This document shows, in pieces, positions 53,565 through 64,000 of a stretch of DNA of 64,000 nucleotides. The DNA lies in the NCBI GenBank assembly GCA_018340805.1, contig JACMZG010001870.1:14541478-14605477 (forward strand), in the 5' to 3' direction. Position 1 is the first letter of the stretch, and every line of letters begins with the position of its first letter. This DNA is from Microvelia longipes (lineage: Eukaryota; Arthropoda; Insecta; Hemiptera; Veliidae). Position numbers and translations under genes: made by a program. The notes beneath the pieces were generated by a model. The model was not told the origin of the DNA. It searched no databases and saw nothing but the letters and a program-made list of their open reading frames with translations.

Positions 53565-54530
53565 GCTCGAACAGGTATAAATTAAAGGTATTTTGAAGGA
53601 ATACATCAATCACTGTAATTAGATTAGATATCATCAATTTGTACTTTGTAATTAGATTTAGATATTATTTTGAAGTAAATACATTAATTTGTACTCATTG
53701 TAATTAGATTAGATATTATTTGAAGTAAATACATTAATTTGTACTCATTGTAATTAGATTTAGATATTATTTTGAAGTAAATTAATTTGTACTCATTGTA
53801 TTAGATTTAGATATTATTTTGAAGTATATACATCATTTGTACTCATTGTAATTAGATTTAGATATTATTTTGAAGTAAATACATCAATTTGTACTCATTG
53901 TAATTAGAATTTAGATATTTATTTTGAAGTAATACATCAATTTGTACTCATTGTAATTAAATTAGTATTATTTGAAGTAAATTAATTTTACTCATTGTAA
54001 TTAGATTTAGATATTTATTTTGAAGTAAATTAATTTGTAATAAATTGTAATTAGATTTAGATATTTATTTTGAAGTATACATCAATTTGTACTCATTGTA
54101 ATTAGATTTAGATATTATTTTTGAAGTAAATACATCAATTTGTACTCATTGTAATTAGTATTAGATATTTATTTTAAGTAAATACAAATTTGTACTCATT
54201 GTAATTAGATTTAGATATTATTTGAAGTAAAAAATTTGTACTCATTGTAATTAGATTTAGATTTATTTTGAAGTAAATAATTTGTACTCATTTGTAATTA
54301 GATTTAGATATTTTATTTTGAAGTAAATACATCAATTTGTACTCATTGTAAATTAGATTTAGATATTTATTTTGAAGTAAATACATCAATTTGTACTCAT
54401 TGTAATTAGATTTAGATATTATTTTAATGTACTCACATTTATTTGTACTCATTGTAATTAGATTTAGATATATTTTGAAGTAATACATTTTTGTACTCAA
54501 ATTAGATTTAGATATTATTTTATAATTATG
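53565..54530. repeat. ~51-bp tandem array, about 18-19 units
   Basis: Unit: TTTGTACTCATTGTAATTAG, ATTTAGATATTATTTTGAAG, TAAATACATCAA. Variation is dominated by one- and two-base losses or gains (ATTATTTT, ATTTATTTT, ATTATTT), which is unusual for natural decay and typical of base-calling indels. Confidence 0.95.
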
Positions 54531-54574
54531 TATGCAGTATGTTTTTAAAATAATAAAGTTATTTATTTATTAAT

Positions 54575-54930
54575 ATATGCATAATCATGATGAGTGAGCC
54601 CCCTCTTTGAAAAATGTTTGGCACGGATGTCGCAAGGCGGGCGAATTTTCTTTGAAATACGAGCTTTCTGCTTATCAATCCAAGTTTTGCTTCATTTTTC
54701 GTTATATATTAAATAACCTGAGTGGTAGCGTCACAACATATTATATAATTTTTTGAAAAACATTACACAGCACAGCATTATATGCTTCTTTTTAGCGCAT
54801 TGTCTTAAAAAAAATCAAAAAATTAAATAACAAGTTGTAAAGCTACTACTCAGGTTATTTAATATATACCGGTAAATTAAGCAAAAATTGAATTGTTAAG
54901 CAAGAAAGCAACAGAAATTCGCTAAAACGG
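54575..54930. repeat. Family B fold-back copy with family H tail start
   Basis: 54575-54612 carries the ATGATGAGTGAGCCCCCTC family H motif. 54620-54930 is a hairpin: GCTTTCTGCTTATCAATCC to AAATAACCTGAGTGGTAGC (54664-54729) pairs with GCTACTACTCAGGTTATTT to GTTAAGCAAGAAAGC (54841-54908), and the outer GGGCGAATTTTCTTTG pairs with GAAATTCGCTAAAACGG. Confidence 0.75.
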
Positions 54931-56214
54931 CTCTTCCCTCCCATTGGCCATTTCCAATGGCCAATAGACGAATTTATAGAAAATTCACTATAAGTAATTT
55001 TAAAATAAACTAATATTTATTTACAGCTCATTGTAGAAAAATTGGATTGTAAAACGACATTTTATTCTGTTAAATCCCTAAAATTGAGAACGACCAATGG
55101 GTGTTAACTTATATTCAGTGTTGCGTGTAACACCTTATCAGAGTTTAATTAAACCTTGGATTTTAGAAGGGAAATAAAAAATAAATTTAGAGGCACAGTC
55201 TATTGAGGATAAAATCACAGAATAGCCTCTCTATATCCCAGTTACTGTTTTTGACGTGTGTGGCTAAATCTACTTATGTCTGTAGATGGCTTGCAAACGA
55301 TTTTACCAAATGTAATGTTGATTTTGTTGTTTTTTCAGGCGAATAAATTTTCTTTTGAGAACCACTACGAGGGTTATAGTTAAAGAAAAAAACATCGAAA
55401 TCTAAAATGTTTTAATAGTCAAAAATCTTACGGAAATTTAATGTTTATTAATTCTAAGTTTAAAGCTATATAGGATTTCGTGTGATTGGATTTGTAAAAC
55501 CTTTACCAATTGTAAAATGTTGGTCGGTTTTGGAAAATTCTGCGACTGAAAAATATAAATAAGCTTGGATTAGAGTGTCGTAAGTTGTCCAGGTATTAAA
55601 AGGATAATTTAACTTGTTACTTTTCCTCATTTATACACAAAGAGGCTAATACTCAGAGGGAGGACTTAGGTAGAATAACATAGCGATAAGGGGTCATAAA
55701 GTGTGATAGTTTCTGTAAGGTGCTATAACGGTACTTACTCTTATTAGTGCCTTACTAGAGGAGAATAGGGACTTCCACCCCTCTTCAACTCCTATCAGAG
55801 CGCATAATTGTATGACCCCAAAAACCACAGTTAATTAAATATGATATGACCTAGTTATTAATTACAACTTTATTTTAAATTACATTTTTCTTACTTCTAA
55901 ACATCAACAAGGGTTATATTCTAAATCTCCTAATATTTATTTATTTATAATAAGGTGGGTCAATATTAAAACGTTAGCACCTCTGCACATGTCAAACAAT
56001 TTAAGGGTGAGCATGAATATATAGAGTAAATAGATAGATATAATATCATAGAGATATATTACTAGAAAAACCCTATGGGTTATAAATTTTGAAACATCGA
56101 AAAAAAATAACTGACCTCATCGCTTATAAATACAATCGAATAATCAGTACAAAATTTCAGTAACTATACAGCAGAGCGTTAAAAATACAAATCAATAAAC
56201 AAAAAATGTGCGGG
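54931..56214. other. Unassigned stretch
   Basis: No gene supported. 55615-55660 has a family A-like ACTTTTCCTCATTTATAC start that does not continue. Confidence 0.4.
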
Positions 56215-56370
56215 AAGCCAGAGAACAATTGATTTATTGTAACCTTAACTTACTCTTGGAGAAGGTTGCAATAAGGTTACAGAGCCCCAAAAAGATGTTT
56301 CAGGCTCTCAATATTATGAGATAGGCTATGCCTGTCTAGTATATATCTCTTTGTATAATATAGATTATAT
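56215..56370 (+). repeat. Family D repeat at left edge of the giant palindrome
   Basis: TTGTAACCTTAACTTACTCTTGGAG, GGTTACAGAGCCCC, AAAAAGATGTTTCAGG, GAGATAGGCTATGCC and TATATATCTCTTTGTATAAT; mirrored at 63870-64000. Confidence 0.8.
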
Positions 56371-56784
56371 AGAACATAGACTATAGAAAGAGCAAAGACA
56401 AGAGAAAGAATTATTGACCCGTATAATCGTCGGTAAAGTAATTAAGTATGTCTACTATAATTTGTTAAAAGTGTAATTCGATAGACTTGCACAAAGTTTT
56501 GAAGCTGTTTACCCGGCAAAAAGTCTTATATTTCTTGCTCTGTTGATATATGTCATGTTGATAAATGATGTTAAATCCAGGGTTGTGTCTATTCATGCTC
56601 GAATTTCAAGCTATGACTACAATATGTTATATTTTTGTGTGAAAAATATATGGCTTCGGAAAGTTCAAGTATCAGTGGGGAGATGTTGAAGCCGAAATTA
56701 TGTTTATTTTGCAAGTTAAATTTTGAATAATTCAAACTGTTCCTCTTTCAAACTTATTTTGCATTTTGCTTCCTAATAAGTCCT
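56371..56784. other. Unassigned palindrome-arm sequence
   Basis: Mirrored at about 63410-63865. No gene or known repeat recognised. Confidence 0.5.
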
Positions 56785-57170
56785 AATCACATTTTCCAAA
56801 TAAGTTAGGTATATACAGACTAATTTTCCCAAATAAGTTAGGTATATACAGACTAATTTTCCCAAATAAGGTTAGGTATTATATACAGACTACAAATAAG
56901 TTATATACAGACTATTTTCCAATAAGTTAGGTATATACAGACTAATTTTCCCAAATAAGTTAGGTATATACAGACTAATTTTCCCAAATAAGTTAATATA
57001 GACTAATTTTCCAAATAAGTTAGGTATTATAGACTAATTTTCCAAATAAGTTAGGTATATACAGACTAATTTTCCCATCCTAATTTCCCAAATAAGTTAG
57101 GTATAATACAGACTAATTTCCCAAATAAGTTAGGTATATTACAGACTAATTTTCCCAAATAATTAGGTAT
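56785..57170. repeat. ~33-bp tandem array (left arm)
   Basis: About eleven units of TTTTCCCAAATAAGTTAGGT ATATACAGACTAA with drop-outs. Confidence 0.95.
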
Positions 57171-57186
57171 TCATAATAATAATAAT

Positions 57187-57419
57187 AATGCCCGTTTAGA
57201 GCCTTGCGGCTCATCAGGGATAACCCTGCGGAACCACCTCGGGTGGTAGCAACCATTACCGCTCCAAAAGTGTATTCTAAAGTTGGCGATAATTTTATCT
57301 AAACAATAATCTTCTATAAACTGAAGAGAGTAACTGGGATGCGAACCCCAGACCTCGTGAGATGTCAAAGGTCAGTGTTTAGGACTGACGCCTTTAACGA
57401 CCTCGGCCACGGAGGCGGC
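57187..57419 (-). repeat. tRNA-derived SINE (left arm)
   Basis: Full-length, with intact 3' block (AATGCCCGTTTAGAGCCTTG on the plus strand), B box (GGGATGCGAACCCCAG) and head (CCTCGGCCACGGAGGCGGC). It sits at the junction of the 33-bp array and family A. TAGGTAT occurs on both sides, a possible short duplication. Confidence 0.9.
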
Positions 57420-57439
57420 TTTGTGTAGGTATATACAGA

Positions 57440-58180
57440 GTAATTTTTACTTTTCCTCATTTATGCTTAGGTATATAGGAAAACTATTGCCTGTTTGCAA
57501 AAAAATCCTAAACCAGGATGTCACCGGAATTATCCGTTTCAGGTGATTTTAAGACCTCCTGAGTATTTTCACTAAGTCGTCTGTCTGTTATATTTGTATA
57601 CGTGGTGTGTGTGTCTGTTTATCATCGTAGCTCCCACTATATTTAACCACAGTGTTGAAGCTTTGCACAAAAAACATTCTATAGCTGTAGTTGTCCCATC
57701 CAGAAAATATTTTTATGACGTCATTAATCCGCAATAACGACTAAGCACAAATTTTGAGAAATAATAAAACGCGGAAATATTTTGCGATCGAATTAAGATT
57801 TGACGCACATGTAACCATGTATAAGACTAACATATGTGCAAAGTTTTATCTTATTAGCATTAGTTCAATTTTTAATAATGACTTTTGTACGTTTTTTAAA
57901 AAAAATTGTAAAAAATCGGAAAAAATGCAATTGAGTTGAATTTCAGTGCAAGTATATACCTTTACGTAATAAATAAGTACACTAAGTTTTGTTTAATACA
58001 AGTTTATTTATAGGTTTTTGTGGATTATAATTTTAAGCATCAAGCGTGGTCAGTGCCTGGATAAGTGACCACTGGGAATGAAACGGATGTATATACTATC
58101 TAAGGATAAGCGAAGCGAGTCTGAAGTAGGGAAGATAAGCGTAGCGAATCCGATGTGAGAGGAAAAGTACTCTTAGGTAA
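57440..58180 (+). repeat. Family A repeat, full-length (left arm)
   Basis: From ACTTTTCCTCATTTATGCTTAGGTATATAGG to GAATCCGATGTGAGAGGAAAAG, with GGATGTCACCGGAATTATCC, GTGTGTGTCTGTTTATCATCG, ATTTTTATGACGTCATTAATCC, GATTTGACGCACATGTAACC and the 5S-like block at 58022-58080. The frame at 57754-57939 is incidental. Confidence 0.88.
58022..58080 (+). other. 5S-rRNA-like segment in family A
   Basis: GGATTATAATTTTAAGCATC, AAGCGTGGTCAGTGCCTGGA, TAAGTGACCACTGGGAATG, colinear with 5S A box, intermediate element and C box. The GCGTGGTCAGTxCxTGGAT core is the best in the window. Confidence 0.75.
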
Positions 58181-59155
58181 AGCTCTTTTTGCCTCTACAT
58201 TTGGTACACCAGAATGGTCTTATAATACTAATATTTGCGTCAAAATTAAAAATCAACACTAAACGGATTGCAAATAATATTTTTTATTTCTTTTTTAAAT
58301 CTATTAAAACTCAGATCTTTTCATTTGAATGAGTGATAAAAATTACCAATTCTTGAATTATGGTCAGCCTAAGAATGATTAAAACAAATAAAAAGAAAAA
58401 TAAATAAATATTAAAAACAAACCATTTTCATTACTTGGTCAGTTCAAGCAGTTTAAAAAATAATAAAAATAAATTTAGATAATAAATTAATTTCTCATTT
58501 AATTATTTTTCTATTAATATCCTGAGGCAAACTTTACTTTGAAATTATTATTGCTTAAGTTAAGATCAGTTTATTTTTATGCAGTTGCACATGTTTTTAA
58601 TTTTCTGTCAATTTTTTTACTATTATGTTAAGTCAACTTATTTGTATAAGTGTAATACTTGAAAACAATAAATTTAAACCTTTCTATTCTAAGGTACTCT
58701 AGGTACCCCATTACGAATTTTTGCATGAAACGAGGCGATAGAACTAGTAAGCAATAGACAACTACCAACACTGTTGGTGTTAGTATTTGGGTCAAATAAG
58801 TTTTAAAGTTTCTATTATTGATTGACCTATACACGATTTTTCGTTCCACTGAAGTAATTCCTTCATATCTCAATGAAGTCAGAATAAAAGTTATTATTTT
58901 TTGACATTACGTCATAATTGAGTGTTAGTTGTTTACAAATTGCTGGGCACTTTCACCCCGACGAGACGTCAGAGTCCTGACCCAGGTTTGCCAGTCTTGT
59001 TAGTTTCGACACACCCAAAATCTACAGATAGAGACTCGTATTTTCTTAAAATTTATCAAAATATAATATTCTCTTTTCTCTCTTTTTTTTAGAGGACTTT
59101 TATAGCAAAAAGTATTCTATCTTTAAATCTTTCTGCTTCATAGCAAAGTTAGTTC
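58181..59155. other. Unassigned palindrome-arm sequence
   Basis: AT-rich with no supported gene; mirrored at about 60935-61950. The frame at 58628-58873 is unrecognised. Confidence 0.5.
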
Positions 59156-59159
59156 TAGT

Positions 59160-59720
59160 GAGATGATATCTGTTTCATTTAAATTAGGGAGCACATTAGG
59201 GATAGATGATATGATGATATGTTTCATTTGAATTGTGGGTACATTGCGAGATAGATAATACCTGTTTTATTTTAATTTTCGGTACCTTTCGAGATAGATG
59301 ATACCTGTTCCATTTGAATAGGGGGTACATTCCGAGATAGATGATACCTGTTCCATTTGAATTGACGGTACATTTCAAGAAAGATGACATCTGATTCACT
59401 AAATAGGCGCCAATTGCCAAGATAGTTGATATCTGCGTTTCATTTGAATTAGGGAGCACATTAGGGATGGATGATACTTGTTTTATTTGAAATGGTGCTA
59501 CATTGCGAGATAGATAATATCTGTTTAATTTGAATTAGGGGCCATTAGGGATGGATGATACTTGTTTTTTCGAATGCGCACATGCGAGATAGATAATTAT
59601 CTGTTTTATTTTAATTGGTATCTTTCGAGATAGATGATTTCAGTTTTCACTTAAATTTGGCGTATACTGTAAGACAGATGACATTGTTTTATTTGAAATG
59701 GCGGCACCATCTATTTTACA
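59160..59720. repeat. ~43-bp tandem array (left arm)
   Basis: About twelve units of GAGATAGATGATACCTGTT, CCATTTGAATTGGGGGTACATTGC with considerable variation. Confidence 0.9.
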
Positions 59721-59985
59721 TTAATCAGCGGCAGATTGAATATCAATATATACCCAGGTTTATAAAATTAGATACACTTATTATCTAACTCTGCCGCGGC
59801 CAGGTACGGATTATCTACATTGCATAGGATCAACTCCACGATCAATCTTCCTTAAAAGATACCTTACGAACTAACAACTATCGACCAAAATACTTTAAAA
59901 ACTAAAAATTATTTGTACCCATTAGAATTAAATACGTTTTATTATGATCGAATTTTTCTAATTAGAAATAAAATTAAATAATTAA

Positions 59986-60062
59986 ATGGATGAAATAAAG
60001 TTAAATCTAAAGTCACATTACCTAAAAAGCTAAATGAATCTAATCTGTAGGTCTATCCTCAC
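59986..60062. other. Palindrome spacer
   Basis: The ~75 bp between the arms, around AAATCTAAAGTCACATTACC, has no counterpart in the other arm and marks the turn point. Confidence 0.7.
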
Positions 60063-60339
60063 TAAATAATTTTATTCCATTAGAGAAAAAATTTCGATTC
60101 TAATAAAAACTATTATATTCTTATATGGGTACAATAGTAAATTTTTAGTTTTCTAAAGTTATATTTGTACGATAGTTTAGTTCGTTAGGAACTTTTAAGG
60201 AGATTGAGTGGAGTTGATATCCTATGCAATTGTTAGATAATCACGTACCTGGCGCGGCAGAGTTAAGTAATAAGTGTATCTAATTTTAATAAACTGGTTA
60301 TATTGATATCAAATCTTGCGATGATTAATGTAAAATAAG

Positions 60340-60930
60340 ATTGATTGCCGCCATTTTCAAATAAAACAAATGTATCCATCTGTCTTTACAGATACCACAA
60401 ATTTAAGTTGAAACTGAAAATATTCTATTCGGAAGATACCAATTAACAAAAAACAGATATTATCTATCTCGCGATGTAGCGCCATTTCGAATAAACAAGT
60501 AGCATCCATCCCTAATGTGCCCCCTAATTCAAATTAAACAGATATTACTATATATCGCCAATGTAAGCACCATTTCAAATATAAAAACAAGTATCATCCA
60601 TCCCTAAGTGTGCCTCCTAATTTCAAATGAACGCAGATATCAAAAACTATCTTGCAATTAGCGCCTAATTTAAGTGAATCAGATGTAATCTTTCTTTAAT
60701 GCCACCGCAAATTCAATTGTTATTAAAACTATTCTGCGGAATGTACCCCTATTCAATGGAACAAGGTATCATCTATCTCGAAAGAGTACCGGAAAAAATT
60801 AAATTAAAACAGCTATTATCTATCTTGCAATGTTACCGGACAATTCAAATTTGGAAACCATATCATCATTTCATCTATCCCTAAATGTGCCCCATAATTT
60901 AAAATGGAAAACAGATATCATCTCACTAGA
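60340..60930. repeat. ~43-bp tandem array (right arm)
   Basis: Reverse-complement counterpart of 59160-59720 (for example ATCATCCATCCCTAA and GTGCCCCCTAATTCAAATTAAACAG). Confidence 0.9.
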
Positions 60931-61954
60931 ACTATAACTTTGCTATGAACGCAGAAAGATTTAAAGATAAAATACCTTTTTGCTATAAAGTTCCTCTAAA
61001 AAAAAGAGGAAAAAGAAGAAATATATATTTTTGGATTACATTTTGTAAGGGAAATATCGAGTATCTATCTGTAAGATTTGGGTGTGGTAGAAACTAACAA
61101 GACTGGCAAACCTGGGTCAGGGACTCTGACTTCTCGTCGGGGTGAAAGTGCCCCAGACAATTTGTAACAACTAAACACTTCAATTATGACGTATGTCAAA
61201 ATAATAACTTTATTCTGACCTTCATTGGAGATATGAAGGGAATGACTTCAGTGGAACGAAAAGCGTGTATAGGTCAATCAATAATAGAAACTTAAGAATA
61301 TTGACCCAAAATAACGACACCAAACAGTGTTGGTAGATTGTCATATTGCTTACTAGTTCTATCAACCTCGTTTCATGCAAAAAGTCAGGTAATGGGGTAC
61401 CTAGAAGTACTTAGAATATGAATTAGGTAAATTTATTGTTTTCCAAGTATTACACCTATACAAATAAAGTTGACTATTAACATAATAGTAAATAGAAGGA
61501 AATTAAAACATGTGCAACTGCTAAAAATAAACTAGATCTTAAACTTAAGCAAATAAAAAATTTCAAAGTAAAGTTTGACCCCTCAGGATATTAAATAGAA
61601 AAATAATTAAAATGTGGAAAATTTAATTTATTATCTAAATTTATTGTTATTATTTTCTTAAACTGCTTGAACTGAACCAAGTCTAAGAAAATGAAGTTTG
61701 TTTAATATTATTTATGTTTTCTCTTTATTTGTTAAATCATTCTTAGGCTGACATATTCAAGAATTGAATAATTTTTAATCACTTCATTCAAATGAAAAGA
61801 TCTGAGTTTTAATAGATTAAAAAGAAAATAAAAAATATATTATTTGCCTACCGCTATTTTAGTGTTGATTTTATTATGACGCAATATTAGTATTATAAGC
61901 ACCATTTCTAGGTGATACCAAATGTGTAGAGGCAAAAAAAGCTTTAACCTAGAG

Positions 61955-62712
61955 TACTTTTCCTCATCACATCGGATTCGCTACGGATTATCTTCCCTAC
62001 TCAACTCAGTTCGCTTATCCTTAGATAGTATATATATCCGTATATCATATCCCACAGTGGTCACCTATCAGAGCACTGACACGTTGATGCTCGCTTATAA
62101 TTTCATAATCCAACAAAACCAATAAATTTCAAACTGATAGAAAAAACTTGTCTACTTATTTATTAGTTAAAGGTCAATATACTTGCACTGAAATTAACTC
62201 ATTGCAATTTTTCCGATTTTTATAACATTTTTTAAAAAACGTTTACAAAAGTCAACTTTATTAAAATTTGAACTAATGCTAATAAGAATAAAACTTTCAA
62301 TATGTTAGTCTTAACATGGTTTACCATGTGTGTCAAATCTAAAAATTCAGATCGCAAAATATTTCCGCTTTTTATGATTTCTCAAAATTTGTGCTAGTCA
62401 TTATTGCGAGATTTAATGTCTGTATAAAATATTTTCTGGATGGGACAAAAACTTAACAGCTATAAATGTTTTTTGTTGCAAAGCTTCAACACTGTATAGT
62501 TAAATATAGTGGGAGCTACGATGTGATAACAGACACACACACACGTATACAAATATACAGACAGATACGACTTAGTGAAAAACTTCTCAGGAGTCTTAAA
62601 ACATCACCTAAAACGGATAATCAGGTGGACATACCTTGGTTATAGAATTTTTGCAAAACAGCAATATTTTCCATATATACCAAGGCATAAATGAGGAAAA
62701 GTAAAAATTAAT
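61955..62712 (-). repeat. Family A repeat, full-length (right arm)
   Basis: Mirror of 57440-58180: ACATCGGATTCGCTAC, CGCTTATCCTTAGATAGTATATA, 5S-like block 62050-62113, GTGTGTCAAATCT, GATAACAGACACACACAC, CGGATAATCAGGTGGACATACC and ATAAATGAGGAAAAG. Confidence 0.88.
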
Positions 62713-62731
62713 ACGTACTATACCTAACAAA

Positions 62732-62980
62732 GCCGCTCCGTGGCCGAGGTCGTTAAGGCGATCAGTCCTAAACACTGACCTTTGACACTCACGGAGGTCT
62801 GGGGTTCGCATCCCAGGTTACTCTCTCAGTTTATAGAAAGATTATTGTTTAGAATTAAACTCTATCGCCACCTTTAGAATACACTTTGAGCGTAATGTTC
62901 TACCACCCGAGGTGGTTCCCAGCAGGGGTTATCCTGATGAGCCGCAAGGCTCTAAACGGGCATTATTTATTATTATTATG
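62732..62980 (+). repeat. tRNA-derived SINE (right arm)
   Basis: GCCGCTCCGTGGCCGAGGTC, GGGGTTCGCATCCCAGG, ACTTTGAGCGTAATG, GAGGTGGTTCCCAGCAGGGG, GATGAGCCGCAAGGCTCTAA and ACGGGCATTATTTATTATTA. Flanked by TATACCTAAC and GATACCAACTT, fragments of the neighbouring 33-bp array, so it inserted into that array. Confidence 0.92.
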
Positions 62981-62984
62981 ATAC

Positions 62985-63405
62985 CAACTTATTTGGGAAA
63001 ATTAGTCTGCTCATAATACCTAACTTATTTGGGAAAATTGTTATCTGTATTACCTACTTATTTGGGAAAAATTAGTCTGTATATACCTAACTTATTTGGG
63101 GAAAATTAGTCTGTATATACCTAACTTATTTTGGAAAAGTTTAGTCTGTATATTACCTAACTTATTTGGAAAAATAGTCTGTATATACCTACTTATTGAG
63201 GGGAAAATTAGTTGTATATACCTAACGTTATTTGGGAAAAACTTAGTCTGTAATATACCTAAACCTCTATTTGGGAAAATTAGTCTGTATATACCTAACT
63301 GATTGGGAAAATTAGTCTGTATATACCTAAACTTATTTGAGGAATTAGTCTGTATATACCTAATTATTTGGGAAATTAGCCTGGTAATACCTTCACATTA
63401 TTTGG
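62985..63405. repeat. ~33-bp tandem array (right arm)
   Basis: Reverse-complement counterpart of 56785-57170: units of TTAGTCTGTATATACCTAAC TTATTTGGGAAAA, about twelve to thirteen. Confidence 0.95.
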
Positions 63406-63869
63406 AAATGTGATTAGGAACTTATCAGGAGCAAATGAGCAATAAATAAGTGTTGATAAGAGAGAACGTTTGAATAAATCAAAATTTAAACTTGCAAAAA
63501 AACATAATTTCACTTCAACATCTCCCCACTGATACTTAGAACTTTACGAGCCATATATTTTCACACAAAATATAACATATTGTAGTCATAGTCTGAAAAT
63601 TCGAGCGATTGGATAGAACACTACCCTGGGTTTAACATCATGTTTATCAAAACATGACATATATTCAACAGAGCAAGAAATATAAGCTATTTTGCCGGTC
63701 GTAAACAGCTGAAAAACTTTGTTAAAGTCTAATCGAATTACACTTTTAACAAATTATAGTGACTATTTAAATTTATTTACCACGATTAATACGGGGAGTC
63801 AATAAATATCATTCTCTCTGTCTGTGTTCATTATTCTCATAGTTTATTTTCGTATATTAATTTATATTA

Positions 63870-64000
63870 TACAAAGAGATATATACTTAGAAAGGGCATA
63901 GCCTATCTACATAAATTATTGAGAGGGCCTGAAACAATCTTTTTGGGGCATCTGTGTAACCTTATTGCAACTCCTCCTAAGAGAAGTTAAGGTTTACAAT
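63870..64000 (-). repeat. Family D repeat (right arm, cut by window end)
   Basis: ACAAAGAGATATATACTTAGAAAGGGCATAGCC, GCCTGAAACAATCTTTTTGGGGC, GTAACCTTATTGCAAC and CTTAACC-type sequence to the window edge. Confidence 0.8.

Larger units (their letters stand above)
56236..64000. repeat. Giant inverted repeat (palindrome), arms at least 3.7 kb
   Basis: Left arm about 56236-59985, right arm about 60063-64000 (continuing past the window), spacer about 75 bp. Features are mirrored in order: family D (56240/63990), 33-bp array (56785-57170/62985-63400), SINE (57187-57419/62732-62980), family A (57440-58180/61955-62700), GTCAGAGTCCTGACCCAGGT / ACCTGGGTCAGGGACTCTGAC (58968/61125), ~43-bp array (59160-59720/60340-60930) and GCCGCGGCCAGGTACG / CGTACCTGGCGCGGC (about 59793/60244). 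The arms differ mostly by small indels, and the right arm is ~190 bp longer. Confidence 0.95.

Noticed and set aside
53565..54530. CRISPR-like regular repeats
   Set aside because: Units are contiguous without unique spacers, in an evidently animal repeat context; this is a minisatellite. The same holds for the other arrays.

Overview
This window looks like non-coding, repeat-dominated nuclear DNA from an animal, most likely an invertebrate and plausibly an arthropod. It is very AT-rich, carries long (TA)n tracts, tRNA-headed SINEs with B-box promoters, RNase H-bearing non-LTR (LINE) retrotransposon debris and many fold-back DNA elements. I found no intact host protein gene, no operon and no CRISPR. 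Open frames in microsatellites and tandem arrays are read-through artefacts. The taxon is inferred from repeat style only.

The left third (1-22 kb) holds several copies of a 0.75-kb dispersed repeat, here called family A. Part of it closely resembles the internal promoter region of 5S rRNA. It also holds two ~0.7-0.8 kb palindromic elements flanked by TA (family C), a 539-bp inverted-repeat transposon with a perfect 8-bp target duplication inside a family A copy, a TA-flanked 0.9-kb inverted-repeat element, a fold-back element at 16.5-16.8 kb, tRNA-derived SINEs, a reverse-transcriptase scrap at 6.5 kb and many minisatellites.

The middle third (22-44 kb) holds nested insertions: fold-back element E inside the terminal repeat of element F, an ~80-bp LINE tail in a family A copy that is also split by ~0.77 kb of other repeats, and a 1.27-kb 5'-truncated LINE with poly(A) and a 16-bp target duplication that interrupts an older LINE frame. 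A SINE with a 14-bp duplication sits inside an inverted tandem array.

The right third (44-64 kb) has large tandem arrays (units of about 55, 23 and 51 bp), a full family A copy, and a giant inverted repeat from about 56236 to the window edge. Each arm is at least 3.7 kb around a ~75-bp spacer, with family D, a minisatellite, a SINE, family A and another minisatellite mirrored in order. Single-base insertions and deletions in tandem arrays and in the LINE frame suggest an imperfectly polished long-read assembly, so the palindrome may be a read artefact or a real inverted duplication.

What ties the window together is transposition: the layered insertions give a relative order of events. Family letters (A-L) are my own labels for repeats recognised by comparing parts of this window with each other.
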